From Porogramme epimiltina (lineage: Eukaryota > Basidiomycota > Agaricomycetes > Polyporales > Polyporaceae): a stretch of DNA of 64,000 nucleotides. The notes under the pieces were generated by a model. The model had not been told where the DNA came from and ran no database searches. It saw only the letters and a list, made by a program, of their open reading frames with translations. Positions 10,997 to 22,291 of this stretch are shown one piece after another. Position 1 is the stretch's first letter. Each line of letters opens with the position of its first letter. The stretch is taken from contig FTLJ01000281.1 in the NCBI GenBank assembly GCA_900155495.1, forward strand, positions 1 through 64,000. Direction: 5' to 3'. Position numbers and translations under genes: made by a program.

Positions 10997-13900
10997 ATGG
11001 CGTCGGTTGAGAGCGTCCCGGCGTATTTGCGCCCTGGGGTATCAGTGTCACATCCACCCCACTTGGAGGGTGACCCGTCTCTGGCCACAGAAATCCTTCC
11101 TGGCCCGCCTTCCTTGGCATCCCTCCAGCAACCAATCGTCCCCCGGAAGGACAACGTCAAAAATCCGGCGGTGTCATACTCGTACCTCCCCGGTTCTGAC
11201 CCTGGGACCACCTACACTACCCATTTTACGGTGGGCACCGTTTCCGCAGCCCCCACCGACATGGATGGGACTCGGAGGAAACGCGCTCGGTTGGACAAAG
11301 GGTACGTCTGTAACATCCTTAGAGTTCAAGGACAGCTAATCTGAACGAATGTTGCCCCCTCCATGCACGTTTGGTGTCCCGTTATGCTGCTCCGCAAAAT
11401 CATCCCTTCCCGCCACGCTGTTGCACACGTCAACAGCGCCGGAGGCAGGTCTCAACGTGCCTCTGCTCGCAGTCTGGCCGTGGCGGCGCTGCCAGCAGGG
11501 CCTATTGTAGTGCCAGAAGTCGCCGCTTCGTCATCGCATCCCTTGTCGGACTTCGATCCTCAAATGCTGCCCATCGACTCCGAGGACGTCCTACCCTCTC
11601 GTGCAACGTCCTTTCACGAAGACTCGCCTCCGGAAGCATTGGAGTCCGCTAAACGAAATAGGGGGCGTGCCAAAGATAAGGGGAAAGGGAAGGAAAGAGA
11701 GATGATGATTAAGGTGAAGGAGGAGCCGGTCATGGTGTCATTGAGCAACGAGCTCTCTTCGTTGGGTGTACGTTCTCTCCTCCTCTCCTTCCCACATCCC
11801 CAGATACCAATTCCCATGCAGTCCAACGAGGACCATTGCTCTGCGTGCCGGTCTCTCGGTGCGTTGGTGTATTGTGACGGCTGCCCGAGAGCCTTCCACT
11901 GGATCTGCCTAGATCCCCCGATGGAGGCGACGGACCTTCCAGAAGGAGAAACCCGATGGTTCTGCCCCGCTTGCACGCTGGAGAAGGTATGGCTCCATAG
12001 CCACTCTCCACGTATCACCCACTCATCGATCCCCCCTTTGAAGAAACCTGCCCCTAAGCCGCCCACCTCACTCAAATTTATGGCGCCACTCGTCAACGAG
12101 CTCGCGGCTAAGATACCCACGGAATATCAACTACCTTCAGACGTCCGTTCTTTTTTCAAAGATGGCGAGTTTACCCGTCGTATGTCCTCGTTTCCTTCCC
12201 ATCCTAACGCTTCCAGCAGTTGGTACAGGGCCAAGAGGCGCATATCAGGACACATCAGAAGTCAAGCAGGCACGTTTTAAGTGGGTGACTGACTTGCTGT
12301 CCCCATTTGCACCCTAATGCGCAATTTTCAGTCGACATGGTCAATTAGAAGATCGTGATCCATACCGCCTGAAAGATCGAAACGGTGATCCTGTCCTCTG
12401 CTTTCGTTGTAGTACATCAGCTTTACCGCCAGGCATGACGGCCGATACGCCGACTGCCAAGAGGACACGGAGATCGATATCGACTAACGTGAACAACTAT
12501 GAGACAGGTCGTGCCATCATTTCCTGCGACTATTGCCATCTGCATTGGCACCTTGATTGTGTTGACCCCCCTATGATCATAATGCCCCCCTGGTCCAAGA
12601 AGTGGATGTGTCCAAATCATGCTGAACACCTTTCGGTGAGTTTGCCAATACTTTCCCTTGCGCCAACGACATTGAATCCCTATTTAAGCAACCTAAACGA
12701 CGTATCCCTCGAGCGAACGCCACCCCCATTGACATTACCAAACCTCGTCAGAGAAACAATGGCAATATTGAGATCATTCAAGCCGACAGCGTCACGCCAC
12801 CAACCGTGGTCCAGGAGAAGGTCAATGTCGATGAGGTCCTCATCAACGGCCGCCGGTATCGCATACCGGAGAGAATCATTACGCTTGACTTTTGGGATAA
12901 AGTAAGGAGAACTCGCTATGGCGATTATTCATTGGATAAGTAAGCAGACCCTTGAATTCTACCCTGTTCGTTGATCCTTAACTCTCTTGTAGTAGGGACG
13001 TTGAAGAAATCTCAAGTGCAATGTCATCGCCGTTGACTTCTTTGAGTGATCTTGATGAACGAGACGTCATTCCCCCTCTTTCGATGGAACCGGCGCTCTA
13101 TACTTGGGACGATGTCAAGATGGCTCAGGTACGGCGTTGTCTTCCGTTAGCTGCAAAATCTTGTCATTAGCTCATCGCGCGTTAGATGCTATGCGGTCTT
13201 CAATTGCAAAGCTCGTCGAGTTCTGTTACCGCAGACTCTGCTTCACAAGCGAATGGCAATGGCGTGCACCGGGAGGCTCGAAATGTCGTTAAGACAGAGT
13301 CCCTAGAAAGTATGCCTAGGGTGAGTATCCTCTATGTGTTCGATGTTTTCAAAATACTGATTTTCTACATTCACGTCAGGCACTTCCTGATAAGCGGCAC
13401 AAACCCGAGTTGGACCAAGGGGGGCCCTCTCGTCCCAAGCGCGCCCCTCCCTCTCGGATCGCAACATCCCGATCAAGGTCAAACAAGAGATCTGGTCGTT
13501 CTGGAGATGATGATACACCCATGGACATCGACTTCGAGTTCATCGACATGACCATCTCTTCTGGAAAGCGACCAGATGCTCGCCGCAAGGCTGCTAGACC
13601 CCCGGCGCCAGCTGAAAGTGCACCCGTGTCCGCACTTAATGGAGCTACAGATGCCGAGGTCATGGAAGTTTCCCGCCCCACCTCAGCCGTGTCGAGGCCG
13701 CGGCGGACCCGCCAGCCTCCCCGTCGCCTTATATCCCCACAAATCGCTATCAAACCTGATCCTGACGCCCCTTCGGTCAACGTGTTCAAGCTTGATCTCC
13801 CGCCTCCTGCCCCGAAAGTCATGTCTAAGAAGAAGGCTAACGGTGTCGCTACCACTGCTCGTGGACATAAGCCAGTCACCCCCCCTACCACGAATGGCCA

Positions 13901-14180
13901 GCCTTCGTCAACGGCTACGGAACCAAAGGCTACTCCAACCTTGAAGATCCGCCTTCCGCGTATCGGGGCTTTCTCGCCCGCTAACCCCGCCGCTCCGTCT
14001 GCCGCCACTGTAGAGGCGTCCAAGGCGTCTCCCACGAAGTTGCCCTCCGCTTCGTCTGCCTCCGCCCGCCCTCGTCGCTCTCTCCGCGGCCAAACATCCA
14101 TCTCTGCCTCGATGAACTCGGCGTCCCTGAGCGAAGCAGGCTCGTCCTCACGCTCGGCCGATCCCATCGAGACGTTCTGA
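10997..14180 (+). CDS. Double-PHD-finger protein, Rco1-like (Rpd3S subunit)
   Basis: Probable chromatin-binding subunit of an Rpd3S-type histone deacetylase complex. ATG at 10997, TGA at 14178-14180, about 900 residues with several introns. The first PHD finger is encoded at about 11830-11980: C-x2-C (CSAC), CDGC, then FHWICLDPP and CPAC. A linker rich in proline and lysine leads to a helical segment (MAPLVNELAAKIP, about 12080-12120) placed where Rco1 has its Sin3-interacting region. The second zinc finger follows at about 12400-12630: CFRC, a long insert, CDYC, HLHWHLDCVDPP and a CPNH ending. After that come the conserved GRRYRIPERIITLDFWDKV and a long disordered tail rich in Pro, Ser, Arg and Lys, with KRSGRSG and RRPRRSLRG stretches. 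PHD-linker-PHD order is the hallmark of Rco1. A different PHD family remains possible because the tail is unconserved. Confidence 0.78.
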
Positions 14181-14553
14181 CGCGCCCGTGAAGCCCACGT
14201 ATCGTTATTGTATCGGTTCTCGCCCAGCTTTCGCACCAGTTCTGTACGGCAATGTATCCTGTCCTCCCGTCGCGTTGCCGGGGGCTCGAGTGGAGGTAGC
14301 CGGCCGCACGGGATAATGAGTAACGTGATCGCTTTGGAATCCAGATTGTGCGCGTGTTAGGTCACCAGCCTCACGGTTCCCCTGTGCGCTCCGGCCCCAT
14401 TAACTTGAGGGTGCCGGTGAACGCCCATCCCCCTAGTCCTGAAACGTCGTTCGCGTGGTGAGACCTGGCGATTTTCGGATTTTAGGGTCGGAGCGGTCTA
14501 AAAGTATTGAAAGACGATCCCACGTCGAACTGAAGATCACAAACACCTTGACT
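14181..14553. other. Intergenic region upstream of the BAHD-like gene
   Basis: 373 bp between two plus-strand genes. Nothing distinctive is visible beyond a short mixed-composition promoter region. Confidence 0.35.
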
Positions 14554-16282
14554 ATGCCTGCGATGTGCAACAGCGACACCGAAAACGATGCGCGGCTACT
14601 CGTACGTCCTCATACGCCCACAATAATGAACGAAGAAACGATCGTAGAGCTCCCTGGCTACGAATTATGGATGCACTACGTATGTAGTCCTATGCGGACA
14701 TTCCACGCAGCTCACATCGGCACTAGATCAAGAACGTGCACGTAATCCCAGAAAGCATGGATATTGATAGGTTTAGGCATGCACTCGGAGCGACCTTGCA
14801 GCTGTTTCCCCACGTTGCTGGCCAGATGTACCGCAGACCCGATGATGAATGGGAGGTAGGTCTGCGTGTTCTATTCCGTCACACAGACTTCAAACTAATT
14901 ATTATATCTTATAGATTTTGCTCCTAAATTTGCCCATAGAGGTAGAAATTGCCCACGCGACCTTCGTACACATCAGCCAGGATTCGTGGGTGATTCAACC
15001 AGACCTCAGTCGCTTTTTAGCATGTCCAAAGCCACAAAGCCCAAACCTATCCTCGGCGGGCTCGGACGAAGTTCAACCCTCCCGTTTGCTCCTCCTTAAG
15101 TTAACGATCGCTCCTCAAGCTACGGCGATTGGAGTATCTTGGCATCACGCTCTTGGCATGTCATGATCTTTTTCATCGTTTCTTGCTCTAATAATCGATC
15201 TCTGAGCAGGCGATGCAACTGTCCTCTTACGATTCATGGAGATGGTCTCCTACAAATACCAAGGTTCTAGTGGCCCACCGCTACCCGCACCGAGCTTCAT
15301 CAAACGGAGGTACCCTCCATGGAGCAAATTACTCCACGAGCGACACATACCTCTAATGTATCACCTTCAAGAGCAGAATATCCATCCTGCACATGAATTA
15401 GGCAGTTTGTACGCTGAAATGAACCAAGGAACCTCGCGGCTCGCATTTCGTGTCCAAAGGACTCAACTTGAGAAACTCAGAGGGGGTGACGTTGGTTGGA
15501 ACGAGAGCGGAAGCAGACCGTCTTTGCATTCTCTGCTGCTTGCCCATATCATCATAGTCCTCAATCGGTATCTTGCGTCCCCTATTACCACACTTACGAA
15601 CGCAGTCAGTGTACGTCCAAAATCGAAACCTGTCATACTATCAAACTAGAGAGTTGCTCATTGACCGTGTACCTTTGAACAGTATCGAAATATACCTGGT
15701 GCTGTCGAAGATGCCAATGTCGCCGGGAACGCGACGCTCATCGTATGTTCATCTAAGACTTTACAGCATCATCTAGCCTTACACTACTTGCAGATAGCGA
15801 CCACTTTGGAGACAGCGGACACTACAATCCAACAAATAGCATATAAAATCCACGATTCTATTCGCAGATCCCGAGAAATTCCTTTCGTGGAAGGCCACAT
15901 GGCGGTCGCGGGCCATCTAATGCAAACCGCGGTCAATTCAGGGAGCTCCTGGATGTTCGCCGCTCCTCCAGGAAGGGGGTCGGCCAACTCGAACGCCTCG
16001 TGGGTTACCCTCCCCAAGATGTGTTCAAATGTTTCGAGAAAAGATGGTTAATCTCTGGTGTGTGTTTTTGGATGTAGGATCGACTGGCATTCTGCGCATT
16101 TTGGTTTCCCAGGGAAGACCTATTTCTATACCAGCGGAATTGAAGACAGGTATATCAGAATCTTTCGGTCTAATCCTCCCCGAGATTCTGGCGAGTCGTT
16201 GGACGTCTTCTTCGCAATTTCTAGCAATGTGAAGGACGAAGTTCTAGGAGAGTTGGTTGCTGGGCTGAACCTACTTGGCTGA
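14554..16282 (+). CDS. BAHD-like acyltransferase
   Basis: CoA-dependent acyltransferase of the plant/fungal transferase (BAHD) family, about 430 residues, cytosolic by the absence of a signal peptide. ATG at 14554; a second in-frame ATG (MNEETIVELPGYEL) at 14626 is possible. The N-terminal half includes DRFRHALGATLQLFPHVAGQ, a typical BAHD block. The catalytic HxxxD motif reads HALGD and is split by an intron at 15156-15209. For the frame to hold, this intron must begin with GC instead of GT. The C-terminal structural motif DFGWG is represented by WHSAHFGFPGK (about 16080-16115), so the Asp is replaced by His-Phe but the glycine turn is kept. It stops at 16282. The acyl acceptor cannot be predicted, and no adjacent biosynthetic cluster is seen. 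Confidence 0.82.
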
Positions 16283-16723
16283 AGTATGGGCGATTGACAT
16301 GTACGCGTGTTAGGGATAGGATGATTCTTACGAGATAGCTCGCGAGGGCTCCGAAAATACTATACTTGAACGCAATGAGGGTCGTTGATGGACTGACCAG
16401 TCGTGGAACCATAGTGATCCATGAGTCCAGGAGTGATTACGGGCTGCAAGCTTCCTGAGATAGATGACTCGAAGTCGGAGGCCGACTGCTGTTGAGTAAT
16501 TTCCGTGGTCGGCGCTGTGGACGTCCTTGTAAGCGCCCATCAACGCTCCTGCCGGGATGATCCAGATCTGGACGCCGTATTTCTCAATCGGCCGTGTGGG
16601 ACTGTCTAGCATCACAAACCCTGGAAGCTTGCTTGTTACTTTGTTCCTCTTCAAAGCCAAGTTCGAAGAACACAATAGAACGGATACCTCAATCGTTTGC
16701 ACACATCACAACTTCAGAGCATC
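16283..16723. other. Intergenic region upstream of the phosphohexomutase
   Basis: 441 bp between plus-strand genes. Short frames exist on both strands but none resembles a protein family. It presumably contains the phosphohexomutase promoter. Confidence 0.35.
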
Positions 16724-19548
16724 ATGGACCAATCTCTGAAAGAGTTGGTCGACCAATGGCTTCGACAAGATCCGGTAAGCCATGATCACATCTGCAAGAA
16801 AAGACAGCTAGCCATAACTCACGACCTATAGAATGATGAGACACGGAGGGAAGTTGAAGCTCTGGTGGAAAGTTCCAACTTACCCGAGCTTGAAAAACGA
16901 ATGAGGTTCGAGATTGTCACACGATTCAAGAATCTCAGAGCGTTCATCCGTCTCGTAGGCCTCGCATAGAATTTGGGACTGCAGGTATTCTGAAATATAT
17001 GGTGATTAAGGCCTACTACTAACCACTGGCCACAGGTCTGCGTGGAAGGATGGAAGCAGGCTGGGCTCGCATGAACGATCTCATCATCATCCAAGCCTCC
17101 CAGGTAATGGCCTCGGAGCATGTAGCAGCATTTGGGCGTACTGACAGCTAGTATGGATAGGGGCTCTGTGCTTATGTCCTGGATAAAGTTCAGGAAGCTC
17201 GCCAGCAGGGTGTTGTAGTCGGCCACGACCACCGTTACCACTCGGAGAAGTGGGCAAAGCTAACAGCGGCCGCATTCATAGACCAGGGGGTCCCTGTATA
17301 TTTCCACGAGGGCATTGTCCACACACCACTGTATAACCCTCCCTTCAGAATCTCCATCGGGAGATCACTGATGCCAATGTTAGGGTGCCGTTCACGGTGA
17401 AGGCGAAGCGAGCGGCTTGTGGTGTCATGATCACAGGTATGTGCAAGAACGGCCTGACCAAGTATACTATGACATTGACTTGACCTTAGCTAGCCACAAT
17501 CCGAAGGTCGGTGATTGTTTATGTTCCTCTGGCATATCATCTCATTCGGTGCTCGTTACAGCAAGATAATGGCTACAAAGTGTGTACAGTATCCTATTCG
17601 TGCCTTCTTTCCCGCTAAACTGACTTCGTATATCTGTTAGGTGTACTGGGAGAATGCAGTTCAGGTACGAATGGTATATGTTTGCTGAAGAGAAAGGGAT
17701 GCCAAAAGTCTCTCACCAGATTATAGAGCCTCATGACAAAGGGATTTCGCTCTCCATCAGACAACATCAAGAGCTACGCCCACTCCAGATCGAGTCCCTA
17801 CGAAGTTCCCCTCTACTTAGACAGTTTGATGACTTGCAATATTTCGAATACATTGGGTCGCTCTGTCATCATCGGCAAGTAAATCGTTGAATGGACTGGA
17901 GTAAGTCAGCTGATGCATCGTCCATCTGCTACTAGGATCCTTAACACACAGACAAGGCTCAGATTCGTGAATACGTCTATGCATGGCGTGAGCGACTCCG
18001 CGATGACTAAGGCATTCGACCTGTTCGGGTTCCCAAAATACGTCCCCGTTTCAGCTCAGCAGAAGCCAGACCCAGATTTTCCCACTGTTAAGTTCCCGAA
18101 TCCGGAAGAGAAGGGTAAGTCAAAATATACATTATGTTGATGAGCTCTTTGACGGATAGAATCTCAGGTGCTTTGGTGCGCATTTTTACTGTTATATTGC
18201 CGACTGTATTCCGACTTCAAACCAGGACCTCGCTATCGCCACTGCTAATGAGCAAGGCGCCGACTACATTCTCGCTCAAGATCCTGACTCGGATCGTTTT
18301 GCCGCAGCAGAAAGAGGGTAATTGGGGGCGCAAAACTTGTGCTCCGAACGCGAACTGATAGAGGCCGTTAGGTCCGATGGAAGGTGGATACAATTCACTG
18401 GCGACCAGCTAGGTACACTGTTCGCCAGTGCCTGTCTCGAACAATACAAGGCAACAGGGAAGCCTCTGTGTACGTGGCGTCGATTTACGCCCCGGCTTGC
18501 TATGTTGACCGGATAGTACAGCGAGACTTGCCATGGTTGCCTCGACGGTAAGCTCTAAGATGATCGAAGCTATGGCTCGCGCAGAAGGCTTCAAATTTGC
18601 GGAGTGCCTAACAGGTATGCAGCTCAGTGGCCAGCCCCATCCATGATCCCGGTGGCGACTTTAGGCTCAATATCACCTGACAGGTTTCAAGTACATCGGC
18701 AATACGGGGCTCTCTCTTGAACAGAACGGATACGACGTGCTGTTCGGGTATGAGGAAGCCATCGGCTTCATGTTTGGCTCACAGCTTCGTGATAAAGACG
18801 GGGTGGCCGCATCGGTCTGTGTCGCCCTCCCTGGTAACCCAATCGGCGACTCATGTGCGTAACTTTTAAAGGTTATGTTCGCAGAGCTCGCGGTATCTCT
18901 GCAAGAACAAGGGAAGAGCGCGAGCTCCCACCTGAAAGAGCTCTACGAACGGTAAAACTTCTTTTCTGCTGTCCATTACAGATCTCACTCTTTCCTATGA
19001 CAGATACGGCTTCTTCCAGGTCAGTATATCTTACATGCCCCGCTCGCTCACGATTAACATGGGAATTCCCAGACGAGCAACTCTTACTTCGTCTGTACCG
19101 AATCGCGCACTATCGATTCCATCTTCGCCCGCATCCGCGACTTCGATGGCGCTGCCACGCCCGACACGCCGAGCTATCCCAAGTCGCTCGCCGGGCTCGA
19201 AGTCACTAGCGTGCGCGACCTCACCATCGGCTACGACAGTACGAACCCGCCAAGCTACAAACCGGCGCTGCCACTTTCGTCCGGGCATATGATCCAGTTC
19301 CGGGCGGAGAGCAAGGCAGACGGGACGAAAATCACTCTTACTACGAGGTGAGTAGCTGGTACCTTCGCCTAAGGGAGTACGTGCCGATACCCTCAAAAAG
19401 GACTAGCGGAACTGAGCCTAAGATCAAGTACTACCTCGAGGGTAGTGGGAAGGACCCACAGGTCGTAGCTGAACTTCTTCCGAAAGTAGTAGAGGAGCTA
19501 TCCGACGTGTGGATGGAGGCAGAGAAACACGGTCTAGGCAGACCATAA
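16724..19548 (+). CDS. Phosphoglucomutase / phosphopentomutase (PGM2-type)
   Basis: Alpha-D-phosphohexomutase that interconverts 1- and 6- (or 5-) phosphates of glucose or ribose in the cytosol. ATG at 16724 (MDQSLKELVDQWLRQDP). In order: RIEFGTAGLRGRMEAG, the start of the fold; the phosphoserine loop TASHNPK, interrupted by an intron after TA; DNGYKVYWENA; the metal-binding loop DPDSDRFAAAE near 18270-18310; the sugar-specificity loop GYEEAIGFM near 18750; and the phosphate-binding loop TSGTEPKIKYYLEG near 19400. It ends KHGLGRP at 19548, with about 600 residues over some 17 exons. The DPDSDR loop and overall length match the PGM2/yeast Prm15 (Pgm3) branch rather than PGM1, so phosphopentomutase activity is likely. 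All catalytic loops are intact. Confidence 0.9.
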
Positions 19549-19656
19549 GGAATCTCTGGCAAGAATGGATACAAGATTAAGGAGGCAAATACAAGCAAGC
19601 ATACATGTTGTAATACAATCATCAGAAATGTGGCTACAGATTTACTTGTCCGAAGC

Positions 19657-21712
19657 TTAACTTGTCGTTTCCGCCTTTCGTTCATCGTCGAATGTCTTCG
19701 CGCGCTGCCATGTTTCGATGGTGAGGGTAGGTTCATGCAGCGACAGTGCATACAATCTATCTAGAGTTCAAGGTTGGTACGTATGCGAAGGCTGCAGCAA
19801 CGTACTTGGCTATGGTCATCCATCGGATGAGATCCTCTGCGGTGATACTCCTGTCATCCCTTCGTTCGCGTACGAACTGAGCTTGTATGTGCTGTGGTGA
19901 AATATGATTATTATAATACTCTTTCTCAGGTTGGAGGGGGACATATGTACCTCGGAGGTCGCCTCAGGCACCTGGACTTTTCCGCCCCTAGCACCGACGA
20001 CGAGGTCTCTGAACGCAGACAACTTCTCTTGGGACGGCATCCTCAGTTCCTCTTTGGACTTGTAGAGCGCAGCCACAGATGAGGAGTCAATAGGAGCCTT
20101 GAGAGTCACGCTCAATTCCGATTTGAAGAAGGCGCTCTTGCGACCCTCAGCGAGGACGATGCAAGTCATGTCAGTCGGAAAAGAGAATTGACTAAATGGG
20201 AAGGTGTAGGCGAGTGTCTGTCCGTCCATGACTTCCTGCAATGCACGAACATTCATGATGCCTATGGTCACGCCCATGTCAGAATACTAGGTATTATAAC
20301 ACCCGGTATGGTCACGAACCTTGTTCGAGGAGCTGGCCTTCGCGCACTCCACCTTCCGACACTAGCAACACAGTACCCTGAGGCAGTTGAAGGACGCCTG
20401 CATGGAGGTCTTCATCCTTGCTTGATGGCGCGAATTTGCTACGGTTAAGGGATTCCAAAGACAGGGGTAGCGTGTGTGCAAGAGGTAGGATGGCTGAGAG
20501 AACCGCGGATAACGCCGGGACGGGCGGCAGCTGCGATGGAGAGGTGGATGGTATTGGTGGAGGGGACGGGAAACGGGAAACGACGAGGGTTGGGGGAAAG
20601 AGGGGAGGGTGGCGTGACTGTCTTTAGAGGACCTCAGTGTCATGAAAGAAAGTGACGCCGAACACACGACTTACACGCGAGCAATGCATGAGAGAAGAAT
20701 CCATTCAGCAACATGTCTATCACCGCCGAGTGCCTCATCAGCAATCCATGAAACTAATTCATTCCTTACGTCGAAATCATGGGATGGCGTGGCGCGGGGG
20801 AAGGGCCGAGGAATAACTCCCGGGGAGTGCGTTTTGGTGAAGAGGACGTGCAAGGTTGGCACATCAGGAGCCGAATCGTTTGCCTGGTCCAACCCGCAAC
20901 TAGAGGAGGATTAGCAGGACCCTAACATCAAGGACGAGTACTCACGGTTCGCTTGACAAGATGCCCACGAACGTAACTACATCTGTGGACTTAAGACCAT
21001 TGTCGCCTTCCCTAGCATATATCTTCGTGCGATTGTTAGAACAACACACAGCTTTGAGCTATGGTGGTATGCACCTTTACTTGAATTCCGATGTGCTCGG
21101 CGCTCGCATGAGGATACTTATGTGACCTAGTAGAGGCGGGGATAGGAGAGAGGCCTGGGCGCATTTGACCTCCTATAACACAGTTGGAAGCGGTCACGCC
21201 AAGAAAAAAGAATTTGCGCACCTCTGGAATGACCATCAAGCTCATCCGCACACCATTGCGATTCGGTAGGAACGCTAACAGCCCAAAGAACATCGCACTC
21301 CTGAAGGTTAGAGTAGTCGACTTCTCTTGTGCTTCCGCTGCCCTCCTCATGGTCGTAGATTCCCCACCCCCCACACCCGCCATCACGGAGCTTTGAAAGG
21401 TACATCTCTGTAGAGAGGGAAGTGTCTTGGACCATGGCCCGGAACCTCACCAGTCCTCGGTCGGGGTGGGATTGGGGCGGGCTTTGAACATTAAGAATAG
21501 GTATCTGAAAGTAAGTCAGGGCCTAGAGCGCCATCAGAAAGTAAGGTTGGATTAGTTACCCGTTGGAATGATGTTTCGGATTCAAACAACTTGGAGAAGT
21601 GCTCGGCGACGAAATGAGGAAAGTCGCTACTGGTACCTGCGTGGGTCCGATAAAGTTCTTGCACAAGGGCGGAAGAATCCTCAATTGCCTGGAGGCGATA
21701 GTCGGCGGTCAT
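19657..21712 (-). CDS. MCMBP: Mini-chromosome maintenance complex-binding protein
   Basis: Nuclear protein that associates with MCM3-7 and helps MCM assembly and unloading, with links to sister-chromatid cohesion (ETG1 in plants). ATG at 21710-21712; the frame stays open upstream, so a start further out is possible. Exon 1 contains DFPHFVAEHFSKLFESE, then IPILNV and VRFRAMVQDTSLSTEMYL, the defining MCMBP blocks. Middle exons give PTLHVLFTKTHSPG, ELVSWIADEALGGDRHVAEW and ILLSCIARV. Later exons give FPFSQFSFPTDMTCIVLAEG and the C-terminal GITAEDLIRWMTIAK (about 19800-19835), then HEPTLTIETWQRAKTF, ending with TAA at 19657-19659. About 600 residues. Its 3' end lies only 108 bp from the converging phosphohexomutase gene. 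The assignment is strong. Confidence 0.88.
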
Positions 21713-22291
21713 TTCTGCAGTTCGCGTAGTTCCGTCAGGGGTGGTGGGCCAAGATGGCGGAAGAGATGGAGAGGATTGAGGCGCTACGATCAGACGCGTC
21801 CGCGGTAGACCATTGAACGCGACTGGTCACGATCACGCTCTTCTCGTGTCACATCTCACGTGAATCCCTCAAGATTCCCGACACCTGAAGCTCCGGTAGT
21901 CCGATGGATCCGATTGCCGAGTTCGAGTGTTGTCCCCAGACCTAAGTAGGACGGGCTACAGACCAAGAGACACTCGAGAGGCACGGGAGGCTAGGTTCGA
22001 ATATGCATCATCTCCAACGTTATCCTGCCACTCTCTTTGTACGGTGAGCCCATCTCCCTGCAAATTAACTCTTCTCCAACTAGGAGAACTTTAGGCTAGA
22101 ACCTTGTCCACACGTGCTAACGCCTACGGTGTCATGCAAGCTTTTCAAACTCATTCAACGCCAGCCATCTGTTCGTGACGTCCTGAAGTGAAGCTGCAAA
22201 AGCGCACGTTGTTCCAGTGATTATTAGACCCCGAAAGGTCCCGAGCCCCCTCTCTTCGTAAGAGGGGGAAGACCAGGATAATCTAACCAAG
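21713..22291. other. Divergent promoter region, MCMBP / F-box gene
   Basis: 579 bp between divergent starts. It contains a small hairpin (TTCTCC at 22072-22077 with GGAGAA at 22083-22088) and, directly before the F-box ATG, the large nested hairpin listed separately. Confidence 0.45.
22219..22283 (+). other. Nested inverted-repeat element (candidate structured leader)
   Basis: Three nested pairing segments are read directly. GATTAT (22219-22224) pairs with ATAATC (22278-22283). GGTC (22237-22240) pairs with GACC (22271-22274). CCCCCTCT (22246-22253) pairs with AGAGGGGG (22261-22268) around a 7-nt loop. GGTC can also pair with an upstream GACC at 22227-22230, giving a mutually exclusive alternative. 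The element ends 8 nt before the F-box ATG at 22292, so it would lie in the 5' UTR if transcription starts upstream of it. Confidence 0.6.

Noticed and set aside
13376..14236. 286-codon antisense frame opposite the Rco1-like tail
   Set aside because: Low-complexity Gly/Arg/Glu mirror of the Pro/Ser/Arg-rich coding strand. The plus-strand frame joins the PHD exons and is the real one.
22072..22088. TTCTCC/GGAGAA hairpin as a terminator or regulatory site
   Set aside because: A 6-bp stem of this kind is expected by chance in 64 kb. It is recorded only as part of the promoter region.
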